Shown one piece after another: positions 15,909 to 24,531 of a DNA stretch of 64,000 bases. Location: the NCBI RefSeq assembly GCF_001636425.1, contig NZ_KV440953.1, forward strand, positions 2,368,847-2,432,846, read 5' to 3'. A model generated the notes under the pieces. The model made no database searches. It worked only from the letters and a program-made list of their open reading frames with translations, and was not told the DNA's origin. Position numbers and translations under genes: made by a program. Position 1 is the first letter of the stretch. Each line of letters opens with the position of its first letter. The DNA is from Heyndrickxia acidicola. GTDB taxonomy: Bacteria > Bacillota > Bacilli > Bacillales > Bacillaceae_C.

Positions 15909-16706
15909 ATGAATCATTCCAAGAAAGCATTGTTTACCAGTCTTATCGTCGCATCTTCCGTTTTATTTGTAGGATGTGCACATACAAATACATCTGTGGC
16001 TTCGGATAACAAAGTTGCTGTTGAAAAACATACGAATTCTGAGGATCAAACAAAATCAGAGAGTTCCAAAGAAGCAACTGCTGAACAAACAGCAGCCGTT
16101 GAGAAAAAAGATAACGCTACAAAAACAACTACTGCAAGAAATCACGTGACAGCAAACCAAGACAAAGCTACAAAGATTGATACAAACGACAGTGTGCAAA
16201 CAAAAAAAGCACCAGTTAGTTCATTAACCTTTCATATAGAGGAAAAAGGCAAATATACACCTCAATTTCCTTCATCTTGGAAAACATCTTCTTCATCTCC
16301 ATATCAGGCAGCCATTGATGGGAGAGGTGAAAATGCAGGAGAAGAAGGGCAAGGAACCATTCTAGTGGAAAATACGGATACAGAACATACTACTCTATAT
16401 TCTTTAACAGGTGCGGTAGCGAATTCACAAACACCTAAATTTGTGGAATGGAAAAATAACCATATTCTATATGTTATTATTGGTTATCCATATGGAACTA
16501 TTTCTGAAGGCGGGAATCTATATGAATTAAATATTGATACCCATGCCCTTACTCCTGTAATAATTAATTTACCTAAAAAAGAGGAGATCATCTCTGTATA
16601 TAAAAATAGCAATAACGTTTTTATGTATAAAAAGAATGTATATACAGATGATAATTTCACAAAATCTTATATAGTTGAAGGTAAAGTTCCAGAAGGACAA
16701 AACTAG
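15909..16706 (+). CDS. DUF4652 domain lipoprotein
   Basis: 265 residues from ATG 15909 (AAGGAG 12 bp upstream). The signal peptide ends in a lipobox (VLFVGCAHTN, Cys near residue 23). A low-complexity Lys/Thr/Glu/Ala linker (about 25-100) tethers a C-terminal domain (about 105-260) with YTPQFPSSWKTSSSSPYQA, EEGQGTILVENT and SEGGNLYELNIDT, which resembles DUF4652. It is anchored to the outer face of the membrane. The function of the domain is unknown. An upstream ATG at 15840 would prevent export and is rejected. Confidence 0.8.
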   Translation: MNHSKKALFTSLIVASSVLFVGCAHTNTSVASDNKVAVEKHTNSEDQTKSESSKEATAEQTAAVEKKDNATKTTTARNHVTANQDKATKIDTNDSVQTKKAPVSSLTFHIEEKGKYTPQFPSSWKTSSSSPYQAAIDGRGENAGEEGQGTILVENTDTEHTTLYSLTGAVANSQTPKFVEWKNNHILYVIIGYPYGTISEGGNLYELNIDTHALTPVIINLPKKEEIISVYKNSNNVFMYKKNVYTDDNFTKSYIVEGKVPEGQN

Positions 16707-16740
16707 TTAGACATTGGTTAGATATAAATACAAAAGTGAA

Positions 16741-16779
16741 GGCTGTATCAATAATTATTAAGTAGTTACTGATACAGCC
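16741..16779. repeat. Hairpin with 10-bp arms
   Basis: GGCTGTATCA and TGATACAGCC are perfect inverted arms around a 19-base loop, followed by CTC and an A run. The lack of a T run after the stem on either strand in the right orientation makes a normal terminator doubtful; it may be the end of a lost insertion element. Confidence 0.5.
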
Positions 16780-16833
16780 TCAAAAAAAAAACAATAAACA
16801 AGTTTCCCTAAAAATATTCTGTGACACTAATAT

Positions 16834-17121
16834 GAATTCTAAAACTCCAATTCTTTGGACAAACCTGTAGAAGTCTTCTTTTTTTTGCCAATCTCCTTAT
16901 AAAATCCAATCAACCCACTCCATTACTTCGTACACTTCAAAAGCCTGAAGATTTGATTTAAACAGCTGACCTAACTCGGCTTTTAGCCCTTTAGCCTTTC
17001 CACCTATAAATATATCAAACCTCTCTCCACGTTTAAGAACTGCACTATCATTTACCACAGGTTCACCGCATCCAACAGGACAGCCTGAATATGATGGTTT
17101 AAGTGTGACAGGTACCTCCAT
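16834..17121 (-). pseudogene. Fragment of a nitrite/sulfite reductase-type Fe-S protein
   Basis: The readable part (74 codons from 17121) contains SGCPVGCGEPVVND, which carries Cys pairs of the siroheme/4Fe-4S half-domain, and then RFDIFIGGKAKGLKAELGQL. The family C-terminus continues only after frame changes: FYKEIGKKK and then EDFYRFVQRIGVLEF, ending near 16834. The N-terminal bulk of the protein is missing. This is a decayed remnant of a NirB/NirA-like or related nitrite/sulfite reductase subunit and is probably not expressed as an active enzyme. Confidence 0.7.
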
Positions 17122-17235
17122 TCCAGCGATCCTGCTGATTTATCTCATAGCGCCGATAAATTATATTCAATCCGCCTTTTCTTATTCAAAGTAAAAATAA
17201 ATATAATTTTCTTAAACAACCCTATCGAGATATGT

Positions 17236-17286
17236 AAAAAGCCAGTGACAGCTGATTATAAAAAAATCTGTCACTGGCTATTATTT
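17236..17286. terminator. Terminator of copA (bidirectional stem)
   Basis: AGCCAGTGACAG (17240-17251) pairs perfectly with CTGTCACTGGCT (17268-17279). On the minus strand it runs into TTTTTAC; on the plus strand into ATTATTTTT. Confidence 0.88.
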
Positions 17287-17294
17287 TTACATGT

Positions 17295-19712
17295 TTAAAG
17301 TTTTACCTTTTGTAATCTTAGAGCATTTAAAACAACAGAAACGGAACTAAAAGCCATGGCTGCTCCTGCAAGCCAAGGAGCGAGAAATCCATATGCGGCT
17401 ATTGGAATTCCTATTGCATTATAAGCAAGTGCCCAAAACAAATTCTGTTTAATATTGTGAATGGTTTTTTTACTCATAAATATGGCATCTGCAATACTAT
17501 TCAAATCCCCACGGATCAACGTTATGTCTGCGGCTTCCATTGCTACATCAGTCCCAGTACCTATCGCCATGCCGACATCTGCGGTCGCAAGTGCTGGTGC
17601 ATCATTGATACCGTCACCTACCATCGCCACTTTTCTTCCTCGTTGCTGTAATTTTTTAACCTCTTCTGCTTTACCGCTTGGTAAAACTTCTGCAATGACA
17701 TGATCAATTTCGACTTGCTCGCTAATATAGGACGCGGTTCTTTTATTATCACCTGTTATCATGAAAACCTCTAATCCCATGTTCTTTAGTCGGTTGATGG
17801 CATCCTTAGAATTTTCTTTAACCGTATCTGCCACCGCAATGACCCCTGCATATTCCTGGTTCACTGCTACGAGCATAACCGTTTTTCCGTTTGATTCCAA
17901 TAGGTTAACAGTGTCTAGAACGGATGTAAATTCAACTTTGTGTTGATTCATTAATTTCTGCGTTCCAATTAATAGTGAATATCCGTTTACAGTAGCCTGA
18001 ATTCCATATCCAGGAACATTTTCAAAGGACTCTACTTGAGAAAATACGGTTCCTTTTTCTGTCACACCCTGAACAATAGCTTGCGCTACTGGGTGTTCTG
18101 ATTGCCTTTCGGCAGAAGCAATTAGTTGAAAAAGCAGATTCTCATTAAAACCATCCTTTACAACTACATCAGTTAAAATTGGTTCACCATTAGTTACAGT
18201 TCCTGTTTTATCAAGAACAATTGTGTCAATATCATGTGTTTTTTCCAGGTGTTCTCCACCTTTAAATAAGACACCAATTTCTGCTGCTCGACCTGAACCT
18301 GCCATAATGGACGTTGGGGTGGCGAGACCTAATGCACATGGACATGCAATGACCAATACGGCTATAAACTTTTCAAGAGCAGAAGGGAAATCACCAGGAT
18401 TTACCCAGATAAACCAAGTTAAAAATGTAAGAGCCGCTATTCCTACGACAATAGGAACAAAAACACCTGATATTTGGTCAGCAAGACGTTGGATTGGTGC
18501 TTTCGATCCCTGTGCATCTTCAACAATTTTTATGATTTGAGCCAGGGCAGTTTCCTTCCCAACTTTTTTTGCTCTAATCTTTAAATATCCATTTTTATTA
18601 ATCGTTGCCCCAATTGCGTTATCGCCAATTGATTTATCAACAGGAATACTTTCACCTGTTATCATGGATTCATCGACGGCAGAATTACCTTCGACAACTA
18701 CACCGTCAACAGGTATTTTATTTCCTGGCTTAACAAGTACAATGTCGTTTATCCCCACTTGATCAAGAGGAATCTCTAGTTCGACTCCCTCCCTTTCCAC
18801 TAACGCTGTTTTGGGCTGTAATCCCATCAGCTTTTTAATCGCTTCTGAAGATCTTCCTTTGGCTTTTGCTTCAAACAGTTTCCCAAGAAGAATTAAGGTA
18901 ATTAAAATAGAACTTGTTTCAAAGTACAGCTCGGTTGATCCCTGTGAACCGATTGAAAGGATTGTTAAATACAAGCTATAAAAGTAGGCTGCTGTAGTAC
19001 CAAGTGCAACGAGCACATCCATATTGGCACTTTTATTTTTCAAAGCCTTGTAAGCTCCGATATAAAATTGTTTTCCGATAAAAAATTGTACGGGTGTTGC
19101 TAGCACTAACTGAACCCATGGATTCATTAATAGATTGGGAACATAGATGAAAGATGTAATGCTGAAGTGACTCACCATTACCCATAATAATGGGAGTGAT
19201 AGAACAGCTGAAAAGATAAATTTGTTTCTTTGCTTCTTAATTTCTTTTTCTTTATGATCAACGGCTTTATCTCCGCTGTTTTCATCTTTTAGTGAAGCGT
19301 CATAGCCCAAACTTTGAACTTTCTTAATAATATCTGCTGTTGAAATTTCAGATGAATTATATTCAACCGTTGCATTTTCCAAGGCAAGATTTACGTTGGC
19401 CTTCGTTACCCCATTAAGCTTATTTAACCCTTTTTCAATCCTGTTAGCACAAGCAGCACATGTCATGCCTGTGATCATAAAATCACTTTTATCCAGCTCG
19501 ACATTGTAACCAAGATTTTTGACTTTCACTTGGAATTCTCCTACATTTGTCACTTCAGGATTAAATTTAATTTTTGCATTTTCTAAAGCAAAGTTTACAT
19601 TCGCTTCATTTACACCTTCAACCTTATTTAATCCTTTTTCAATTCGATTTGCACAAGCAGCACACGTCATTCCGCCAATTTGAATTTGAACTTCTTTTTC
19701 TTTCACACTCAT
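17295..19712 (-). CDS. copA: Copper-exporting P1B-type ATPase
   Basis: 805 residues. ATG 19712 is preferred to the GTG at 19724 because GGAAGGTG sits 9 bp before it. Two N-terminal metal-binding domains show MTCAACANR at about 15-23 and again at 83-91. The core has eight membrane segments, TGESIPVDK (phosphatase motif), ACPCALG (copper-binding CPC), DKTGTVTNG (phosphorylated Asp), SEHPVAQA and GDGINDAPALA; the last helix has MAFSSVSVVLN. All mark a Cu(I) exporter. It is last in csoR-copZ-copA and also has its own CsoR-type operator at 19736-19752. Confidence 0.98.
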   Translation of the reverse strand: MSVKEKEVQIQIGGMTCAACANRIEKGLNKVEGVNEANVNFALENAKIKFNPEVTNVGEFQVKVKNLGYNVELDKSDFMITGMTCAACANRIEKGLNKLNGVTKANVNLALENATVEYNSSEISTADIIKKVQSLGYDASLKDENSGDKAVDHKEKEIKKQRNKFIFSAVLSLPLLWVMVSHFSITSFIYVPNLLMNPWVQLVLATPVQFFIGKQFYIGAYKALKNKSANMDVLVALGTTAAYFYSLYLTILSIGSQGSTELYFETSSILITLILLGKLFEAKAKGRSSEAIKKLMGLQPKTALVEREGVELEIPLDQVGINDIVLVKPGNKIPVDGVVVEGNSAVDESMITGESIPVDKSIGDNAIGATINKNGYLKIRAKKVGKETALAQIIKIVEDAQGSKAPIQRLADQISGVFVPIVVGIAALTFLTWFIWVNPGDFPSALEKFIAVLVIACPCALGLATPTSIMAGSGRAAEIGVLFKGGEHLEKTHDIDTIVLDKTGTVTNGEPILTDVVVKDGFNENLLFQLIASAERQSEHPVAQAIVQGVTEKGTVFSQVESFENVPGYGIQATVNGYSLLIGTQKLMNQHKVEFTSVLDTVNLLESNGKTVMLVAVNQEYAGVIAVADTVKENSKDAINRLKNMGLEVFMITGDNKRTASYISEQVEIDHVIAEVLPSGKAEEVKKLQQRGRKVAMVGDGINDAPALATADVGMAIGTGTDVAMEAADITLIRGDLNSIADAIFMSKKTIHNIKQNLFWALAYNAIGIPIAAYGFLAPWLAGAAMAFSSVSVVLNALRLQKVKL

Positions 19713-19732
19713 ATTATTTTTCACCTTCCTTC

Positions 19733-19752
19733 ATTATACCTCATAGGGGTAT
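19733..19752 (-). promoter_or_regulatory. copA promoter with CsoR-type operator
   Basis: The minus strand reads ATACCCCTATGAGGTAT (19752-19736), an imperfect palindrome of the CsoR type, overlapping a TATAAT -10 (19738-19733). It allows copper-induced copA expression in addition to read-through from csoR-copZ. Confidence 0.75.
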
Positions 19753-19777
19753 ATTTTATTAAAAAAGAAAACATGCA

Positions 19778-20002
19778 TTAAGCATGCGCACGTTCCTTGA
19801 TAACATCATATCCTTGGTCATCAATGGTTTCTTTGATCGTATCGAGTGAAACTTTTTCTATATTGTATTCTATATCTACTAAACTTTCGCTTAAGTGTAC
19901 TTTTACCTCTTTAACACCCTCTAAAGCACCAACACTTCCTTCAACTGCTTTAACGCAATGACCACATGACATTCCTTGTACTTCTAAAGTGATTTTTTCC
20001 AT
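19778..20002 (-). CDS. copZ: Copper chaperone CopZ
   Basis: 74 residues, one heavy-metal-associated domain. The Cu(I) site is Cys13-x-x-Cys16 in GMSCGHCVKAV. The ferredoxin-like fold is complete (EGVKEVKVHLSESLVDIEYN, then IDDQGYDV). It carries Cu(I) in the cytoplasm to CopA. It lies between csoR (13 bp upstream) and copA, as in B. subtilis, where the unit is copper induced through CsoR. Confidence 0.97.
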   Translation of the reverse strand: MEKITLEVQGMSCGHCVKAVEGSVGALEGVKEVKVHLSESLVDIEYNIEKVSLDTIKETIDDQGYDVIKERAHA

Positions 20003-20015
20003 TCATAACACTCCT

Positions 20016-20339
20016 TTATTTTTTTAATAACCGTTGGACAGTTCCTAAGAATTCATCCAACACATCTGTATCTCCTTGATTAAGCCGATCCAGTACGCAT
20101 CCTTTTAGATGACCTTCTAAAAGAATTTTTGCTACACTATTCAATGCAGATTGCGTAGCAGCGATTTGATTAATGACATCATCGCAGTAAGTATCTTTTT
20201 CAATTAGTCCTTTTATTCCTCGTACCTGGCCTTCCACTCTATTTAGACGTGTGACTAAATTTTTCTTAATTTTATCAGAATGGTGGCTATTCTTGTCACT
20301 GTGTTCTAGAGGACGCTCAAAATTTTCATTATTTTCCAT
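20016..20339 (-). CDS. csoR: Copper-sensing repressor CsoR
   Basis: 107 residues, all-helical DUF156 family. The Cu(I) ligands are present in order: Cys52 (TYCDDV), His77 and Cys81 (EGHLKGCV). RLNRVEGQVRGIKGLIE is the conserved DNA/copper coupling helix. Apo-CsoR binds operators with runs of C/G; copper releases it. Matching operators lie in its own promoter (20371-20386), before copA (19736-19752) and before the DUF4396 gene (15770-15784). The N-terminal 20 residues, rich in His and Asp, are an extension over many relatives. AAAGGAGG precedes the ATG. Confidence 0.96.
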   Translation of the reverse strand: MENNENFERPLEHSDKNSHHSDKIKKNLVTRLNRVEGQVRGIKGLIEKDTYCDDVINQIAATQSALNSVAKILLEGHLKGCVLDRLNQGDTDVLDEFLGTVQRLLKK

Positions 20340-20362
20340 AACAATGCCTCCTTTATATATTC

Positions 20363-20392
20363 ATTTTACCATACCCCCCTACCCTATGTAAA
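20363..20392 (-). promoter_or_regulatory. csoR promoter with CsoR operator in the spacer
   Basis: On the minus strand: -35 TTTACA (20392-20387), 18-bp spacer made of TAGGGTAGGGGGGTAT plus GG, -10 TAAAAT (20368-20363). The operator fills the spacer, the classic autorepression layout for this family. Confidence 0.85.
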
Positions 20393-20511
20393 GGCGTTAA
20401 TTAGAATTCATTTGTACTATACAATTTCACATATCCCCTTTCTAAAGAGTATAAACCTGTTAAAAGAGTTCCCATTTTAAGAACTAATATATATTCTTCC
20501 AATATTTCTTA

Positions 20512-20577
20512 TTGACCTTAACAATTATAAACAGTTATGATGTAAGTAATAATCAATTGATAACGATTATCATTATC
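20512..20577 (+). promoter_or_regulatory. FTR1 promoter with Fur box
   Basis: -35 TTGACC (20512-20517), 17-bp spacer, weak -10 TTATGA (20535-20540). Downstream, GATAACGATTATCATTATC (20559-20577) matches the 19-bp Fur consensus at 17 positions, which predicts iron repression. Confidence 0.85.
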
Positions 20578-20600
20578 GTATTTACATAGGAGGATTAAGA

Positions 20601-21572
20601 ATGCACAACAAGATCATCAACATCAAAACAATCTTAATTACCGTTTCAGTGCTTGTTTTGATTGGTGTTTTGGTTTGGCAGGGAGTTTATTTCAATGGAA
20701 ATCCTGATCCTACCGCTAAGCACATCTCTCCAACAGCTGCTGTTATCAATACCGCCATATTAGTGTTTAGAGAAGGACTAGAAGCTATACTTGTTTTAGC
20801 CGCTATTATCTCTGGGCTCATTCGTAAAAAACAAGATGATTACTGGAAACCGATTTCTATCGGAGCAGGTGTTTCATTCATTGCCACTCTTGCTACTTGG
20901 TTTATCGTTGTTGCAATCATCTCTTCAGTCAATGCTTCACAATTAAACATACAAGCTTTTACAGGAATTTTAGCAGTAGTTGTTTTATTAATTATTCTTA
21001 ATTGGTTCTTCCATAAAATATATTGGACTGGTTGGATTAAGCTTCACAATAATAAGAAACAACAATTGATCGGTCAGAAAAATACAGAAGTATCTGCAAG
21101 CGCATTCTGGTCTCTATTTATAGTTGGTTTAACATCTGTCTATAGAGAAGGTTTCGAAGTTGTGCTGTTCCTACAAAACTTACGATTAAAAGTGGGTTCC
21201 GATATTATTCTTCAAGGTACTTTAATTGGATTGGCTTTCACTATGGTTGTAGGAGTACTAACCTTTTTGTTCCAGAAGAAATTGCCTCACAAAAAAATGC
21301 TGGTATTTACAGGAGTACTTTTGGTTATGGTTCTTGCCGTGATGGTGGGAGAAACCGTACAAGAAATGCAGCAGGCTGGATGGATGAGCACTACACAAAT
21401 TGGCTTACATTTTCCTGATTGGCTTGGAGTATGGTTCTGTGTCTTCCCTAACGTTGAAGGATTATCCCTTCAAGCAGTTGCAGTCGTTTATGTTGTGGGT
21501 TCTTATTTCTTACAACGTTATCTTACTAAGCGGAAAGCATTAAAAAAGTTAAGTTCAGTAAAAACAGCTTAA
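20601..21572 (+). CDS. FTR1/EfeU-family iron permease
   Basis: 323 residues, seven or eight membrane segments. The two iron-permease motifs are clear: REGLE (57-61, in VFREGLEAIL) and REGFE (about 188-192, in VYREGFEVVLF). They are diagnostic of the oxidase-dependent Fe transporter family. AGGAGG precedes the ATG at 20601. The Fur box upstream predicts iron-starvation induction. No EfeO/EfeB or multicopper oxidase partner is visible within this window, so the source of oxidised iron is open. Its neighbour is the copper operon, divergently transcribed. A terminator follows directly. Confidence 0.93.
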   Translation: MHNKIINIKTILITVSVLVLIGVLVWQGVYFNGNPDPTAKHISPTAAVINTAILVFREGLEAILVLAAIISGLIRKKQDDYWKPISIGAGVSFIATLATWFIVVAIISSVNASQLNIQAFTGILAVVVLLIILNWFFHKIYWTGWIKLHNNKKQQLIGQKNTEVSASAFWSLFIVGLTSVYREGFEVVLFLQNLRLKVGSDIILQGTLIGLAFTMVVGVLTFLFQKKLPHKKMLVFTGVLLVMVLAVMVGETVQEMQQAGWMSTTQIGLHFPDWLGVWFCVFPNVEGLSLQAVAVVYVVGSYFLQRYLTKRKALKKLSSVKTA

Positions 21573-21585
21573 GATGTAGTAGAAC

Positions 21586-21620
21586 AAAAAGGAGCAACTT
21601 TTTTAGTTGCTCCTTTTTTA
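21586..21620 (+). terminator. Terminator of the FTR1 gene
   Basis: AAAAAGGAGCAACT pairs with AGTTGCTCCTTTTTT around TTTT, a near-perfect stem with a T tail. Confidence 0.9.
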
Positions 21621-21748
21621 TATTACAAGAGCACGTTGGATCAAATAAAAAGCAATACCTTAGAATACCTAGGATTTTTAATGAATAAAAATAACATGGA
21701 CATACTTTTACGTAGTCAAATCATAATTAATAGGGGGTATATAGTGTA

Positions 21749-22270
21749 ATGCATGGAGCTGGAGCTAACAAAAAATCTTTTGGACATCAAAAAGTAAATG
21801 TTCAAAAAAGATCGACGAATCCCCCAAGAAATAAGAGTGGATATTTTTCCATCATCTTATTAGTATTGACTCTTTTTATCGTTTTAAAATTATTGCCGCT
21901 AAATACTTTTTCGTTTATTTCCCACGTCAATTTATCTCATTTCCAACAATATCAAACCAGTACAAAAAAAGTTCCAGAGCGCTCAAAAACTACACATCAA
22001 AATACGGACACAGCTGGGCAAGTTACAAATCAAATAATTAAAGAGTTGAAATCCCAAAATTATGATGTCGTTTATGTTAGTGTGCAAAATTCACCAATCA
22101 CCATTGATATGGTCATTCCATCAAGTGAAGAAAAACATTATTACGATATTAAAAGCCTTGTTTCCACTATTCTTCACAATGATCAATTATCAACTGCCAA
22201 GTTGAATATTCACAACTATAACGATGAAAAAGAAGACCTAACTAACTTTGATAATTTGATCAATCATTAA
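21749..22270 (+). CDS. Hypothetical single-pass membrane protein, 173 residues
   Basis: A basic cytoplasmic N-terminus (about 1-30) is followed by one membrane helix (YFSIILLVLTLFIVLKLLPL, about 32-51) and an exported, Ser/Thr/Gln-rich tail. The tail has a compact region (IIKELKSQNYDVVYVSVQNS to about residue 160). The ribosome site is AATAGGGGG. I do not recognise the family. The upstream GGGGGTAT resembles a half CsoR box but is too short to claim. It lies in the metal island between the iron permease and an IS3 remnant. Confidence 0.6.
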   Translation: MHGAGANKKSFGHQKVNVQKRSTNPPRNKSGYFSIILLVLTLFIVLKLLPLNTFSFISHVNLSHFQQYQTSTKKVPERSKTTHQNTDTAGQVTNQIIKELKSQNYDVVYVSVQNSPITIDMVIPSSEEKHYYDIKSLVSTILHNDQLSTAKLNIHNYNDEKEDLTNFDNLINH

Positions 22271-22378
22271 CGATAGATTAGTTTCTAATTATACAGAACC
22301 TTCCTTTATAATATCTCAAAGGCTTCATCACCAAGAATAAAACGCGTCAAGTAGACAGTGGAAATAATAAAAAATACT

Positions 22379-22601
22379 CTAAGCGGCTTTAGCTCTATAT
22401 TCCATAGGGCTAAGGCCGTTTAGTCGTTTTTGATATCGGTCATTATTATAGAAATGAATATATTCATCTATCGCGTTAGAAAGCTCTTCAAAGGTCGAAT
22501 ATTTATGTAAGTAATACTTCTCAGATTTCAAGGTGCCTCAAAAGGATTCCATAGGTCCGTTATCTATACTTCTGCCTACTCGTGACATACTTTGAGTCAA
22601 C
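22379..22601 (-). mobile_element. Remnant of an IS3-family transposase (C-terminal part)
   Basis: Minus-strand reading gives SMSRVGRSIDNGPMES, then F-stop-GTLKSEKYYLHK, then YSTFEELSNAIDEYIHFYNN, then DRYQKRLNGLSPMEYRAK and a stop. This is the integrase-core end of an IS3/IS150-type OrfB. The Trp of the usual FWGTLK has become TGA. No OrfA or inverted repeats are left. It marks past transposition at the edge of the chromate locus. Confidence 0.85.
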
Positions 22602-22785
22602 TTTATCTATTCTTCGTATAAATCCATTTCTCTCACCGAAATCATTTACATGGACATCATTTCAAAGTCAACAGATTTTAGATTCTTACTTACACATCGT
22701 ACAATCAATTAATGTACGACAAATAAAATGGACTAGTTACCTACTGATATAGACTCTATACAATATATAATTATTCTGATAAATT

Positions 22786-22804
22786 GATATCGAAATTCGA
22801 TATC
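22786..22804 (+). promoter_or_regulatory. Palindromic operator upstream of the PadR regulator
   Basis: GATATCGAAATTCGATATC is a perfect 9-bp inverted repeat around one base. It lies 15 bp after a TATAAT -10 (22766-22771) and 24 bp before the PadR coding region, the position expected for autorepression. Confidence 0.75.
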
Positions 22805-22827
22805 GAAGTACGAAATGAGGTGATAAT

Positions 22828-23136
22828 ATCGAGGAACGTGTTCTACGAAAATTGTTTCTTGGATTTATTCAAATTCACATTTTGCATCACGCAAAAATGG
22901 AACCCATTTATGGCATGTGGATGTTAGAGGAATTAGCGGAACACGGATACAACTTAAGTGCTGGTACGTTGTATCCCGTATTACACACGATGGAAAAGGA
23001 AGGTCTTCTATTTAAAGAAAATCGGCTTGTAGAAGGAAAAATCAGAAAATATTACACCACAACCACTCTCGGTACGGAAGTTCTTGATGAAGCCAGAAAA
23101 AAGGCATACGAGTTGTTTAAAGAGATTAAAGATTAG
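22828..23136 (+). CDS. PadR-family regulator of the chromate operon, probable non-ATG start
   Basis: The family N-terminus (EERVLRKLFLGFIQIHILHHAK) is encoded from 22828, where the first codon is ATC, not ATG, 7 bp after a good GAGG site. The next conventional start, TTG 22852, has no ribosome site and would cut off eight conserved residues. The winged helix is otherwise intact (GMWMLEELAEHGYNLSAGTL, YPVLHTMEKEGLL, RKYYTTTTLG), about 102 residues. PadR proteins repress neighbouring genes; here chrA follows 12 bp later. Either translation starts at ATC or at the weak TTG, or the gene has lost its start by mutation. Confidence 0.8.
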   Translation: MEERVLRKLFLGFIQIHILHHAKMEPIYGMWMLEELAEHGYNLSAGTLYPVLHTMEKEGLLFKENRLVEGKIRKYYTTTTLGTEVLDEARKKAYELFKEIKD

Positions 23137-23148
23137 GGGGAATGTCAG

Positions 23149-24330
23149 TTGAAACGGATATTGGAGGTTTTAAAGGTTTCCACCCGATTAGGACTCACAT
23201 CATTTGGAGGACCAATTGCACACTTGGGATACTTTCATGAGGAGTATGTAAAACGTAGAAATTGGTTAGATGAAAAGAGTTATGCAGATTTGGTTGCTCT
23301 TTGTCAATTCCTTCCTGGACCTGCAAGCAGTCAAGTTGGAATTGCCATCGGTATTCAACGCGCTGGATTGATCGGTGGGCTTATGGCCTGGATTGGTTTT
23401 ACCCTCCCCTCTGCCATTACACTAATGGTGTTTGCTTGGGTACTTAAAGGACTAAATATCCAGCACGCAGGTTGGTTGCATGGTTTGATGATTGTAGCTG
23501 TTGCTGTTGTCGCTCAAGCGGTCTGGGGAATGGCAAGTAAGCTTGCAACAGGGAGATTACGAAGCACGATTGCAATACTTTCCGCTATCGCTACACTATT
23601 GGTACCTACATCCATGATTCAAGTTCTTCTTATTATTGTATCAGGAATCATCGGATGGAAATTCTTCGAAAAAAATGCGTCACAAGAAATCCAACCGATA
23701 AAAATTCCGATTAGCCAAAAAACAGGCATTACTTTTCTTACGCTATTCTTTGGATTTCTAATTGTTTTACCTCTATTAAGACTGGGTATTCACAATCAGG
23801 GATTGGCAATGTTTGATAGCTTTTACCGCGCAGGGGCATTAGTTTTTGGTGGAGGTCACGTTGTCCTGCCGTTATTACAAAGAGATGTAGTGCCAACAGG
23901 CTGGATGACAAATTCACAATTTCTAGCAGGTTACGGAGCAACACAAGCAATGCCAGGTCCTTTGTTTACCTTTTCCTCCTACCTTGGTTTTGTGTCAAAA
24001 ACGTTTCCTAACGGCATTACTGGCGGTGTGCTAGCACTCATTGCCATTTTCCTGCCTGCATTTTTACTTGTAGCAGGTGCACTTCCCTTTTGGAATACCC
24101 TTCGTTCTAGACCAGGATTCCAATCAGCACTTGCTGGAATCAATGCATCTGTGGTCGGTATCTTAATTGCTGCCTTATATAACCCTGTTTGGACGAGTGC
24201 AATCAAGACCCCATATGATTTCTGTCTAGCACTCATCGCATTTGGTTTACTCATGATTTGGAAACTTCCGCCTTGGATTGTTGTAATTATTTCTGCACTT
24301 GGCGGGATCGTAATATCCGCTCTTGCTTAG
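23149..24330 (+). CDS. chrA: Chromate efflux transporter
   Basis: 393 residues, starting at TTG 23149 with GGGGG (23136-23140) 8 bp before it. It is a two-domain CHR protein: repeat 1 (TSFGGPIAHLGYFHEEYVKR, then LCQFLPGPASSQVG) and repeat 2 (LVFGGGHVVLPLLQRDVV, then YGATQAMPGPLFTFSSYLGF), with ten or so membrane segments. The family exports chromate and confers resistance. It forms an operon with the PadR regulator, whose stop codon touches the chrA ribosome site. Nearby IS3 remnants suggest acquisition by transfer. Confidence 0.95.
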   Translation: MKRILEVLKVSTRLGLTSFGGPIAHLGYFHEEYVKRRNWLDEKSYADLVALCQFLPGPASSQVGIAIGIQRAGLIGGLMAWIGFTLPSAITLMVFAWVLKGLNIQHAGWLHGLMIVAVAVVAQAVWGMASKLATGRLRSTIAILSAIATLLVPTSMIQVLLIIVSGIIGWKFFEKNASQEIQPIKIPISQKTGITFLTLFFGFLIVLPLLRLGIHNQGLAMFDSFYRAGALVFGGGHVVLPLLQRDVVPTGWMTNSQFLAGYGATQAMPGPLFTFSSYLGFVSKTFPNGITGGVLALIAIFLPAFLLVAGALPFWNTLRSRPGFQSALAGINASVVGILIAALYNPVWTSAIKTPYDFCLALIAFGLLMIWKLPPWIVVIISALGGIVISALA

Positions 24331-24531
24331 GAGATAAATCCACAAAACAATTTATAAATGGTCGATATATGTTTAGATTACCTATCAAAAATTCATATCT
24401 GTGAAACAATGCTTACTGAACAGACGTTAGTGCAACAAAGAAAAAAATTCAGTTTACACTGCACCTCTAACTGGTAGTTACGGCTAACAAATGGGGTGCA
24501 GTTCAAGGTAGGTCTCTGTTATGTATCAAAT
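24331..24531. other. Intergenic region after chrA with an inverted repeat
   Basis: CTGCACC and GGTGCAG (about 24461-24503) form widely spaced arms. No T run follows. Nothing else is seen. Confidence 0.4.

Noticed and set aside
16741-16779. Rho-independent terminator of the DUF4652 gene
   Set aside because: Strong stem but followed by an A run, not Ts, and the loop is 19 bases.
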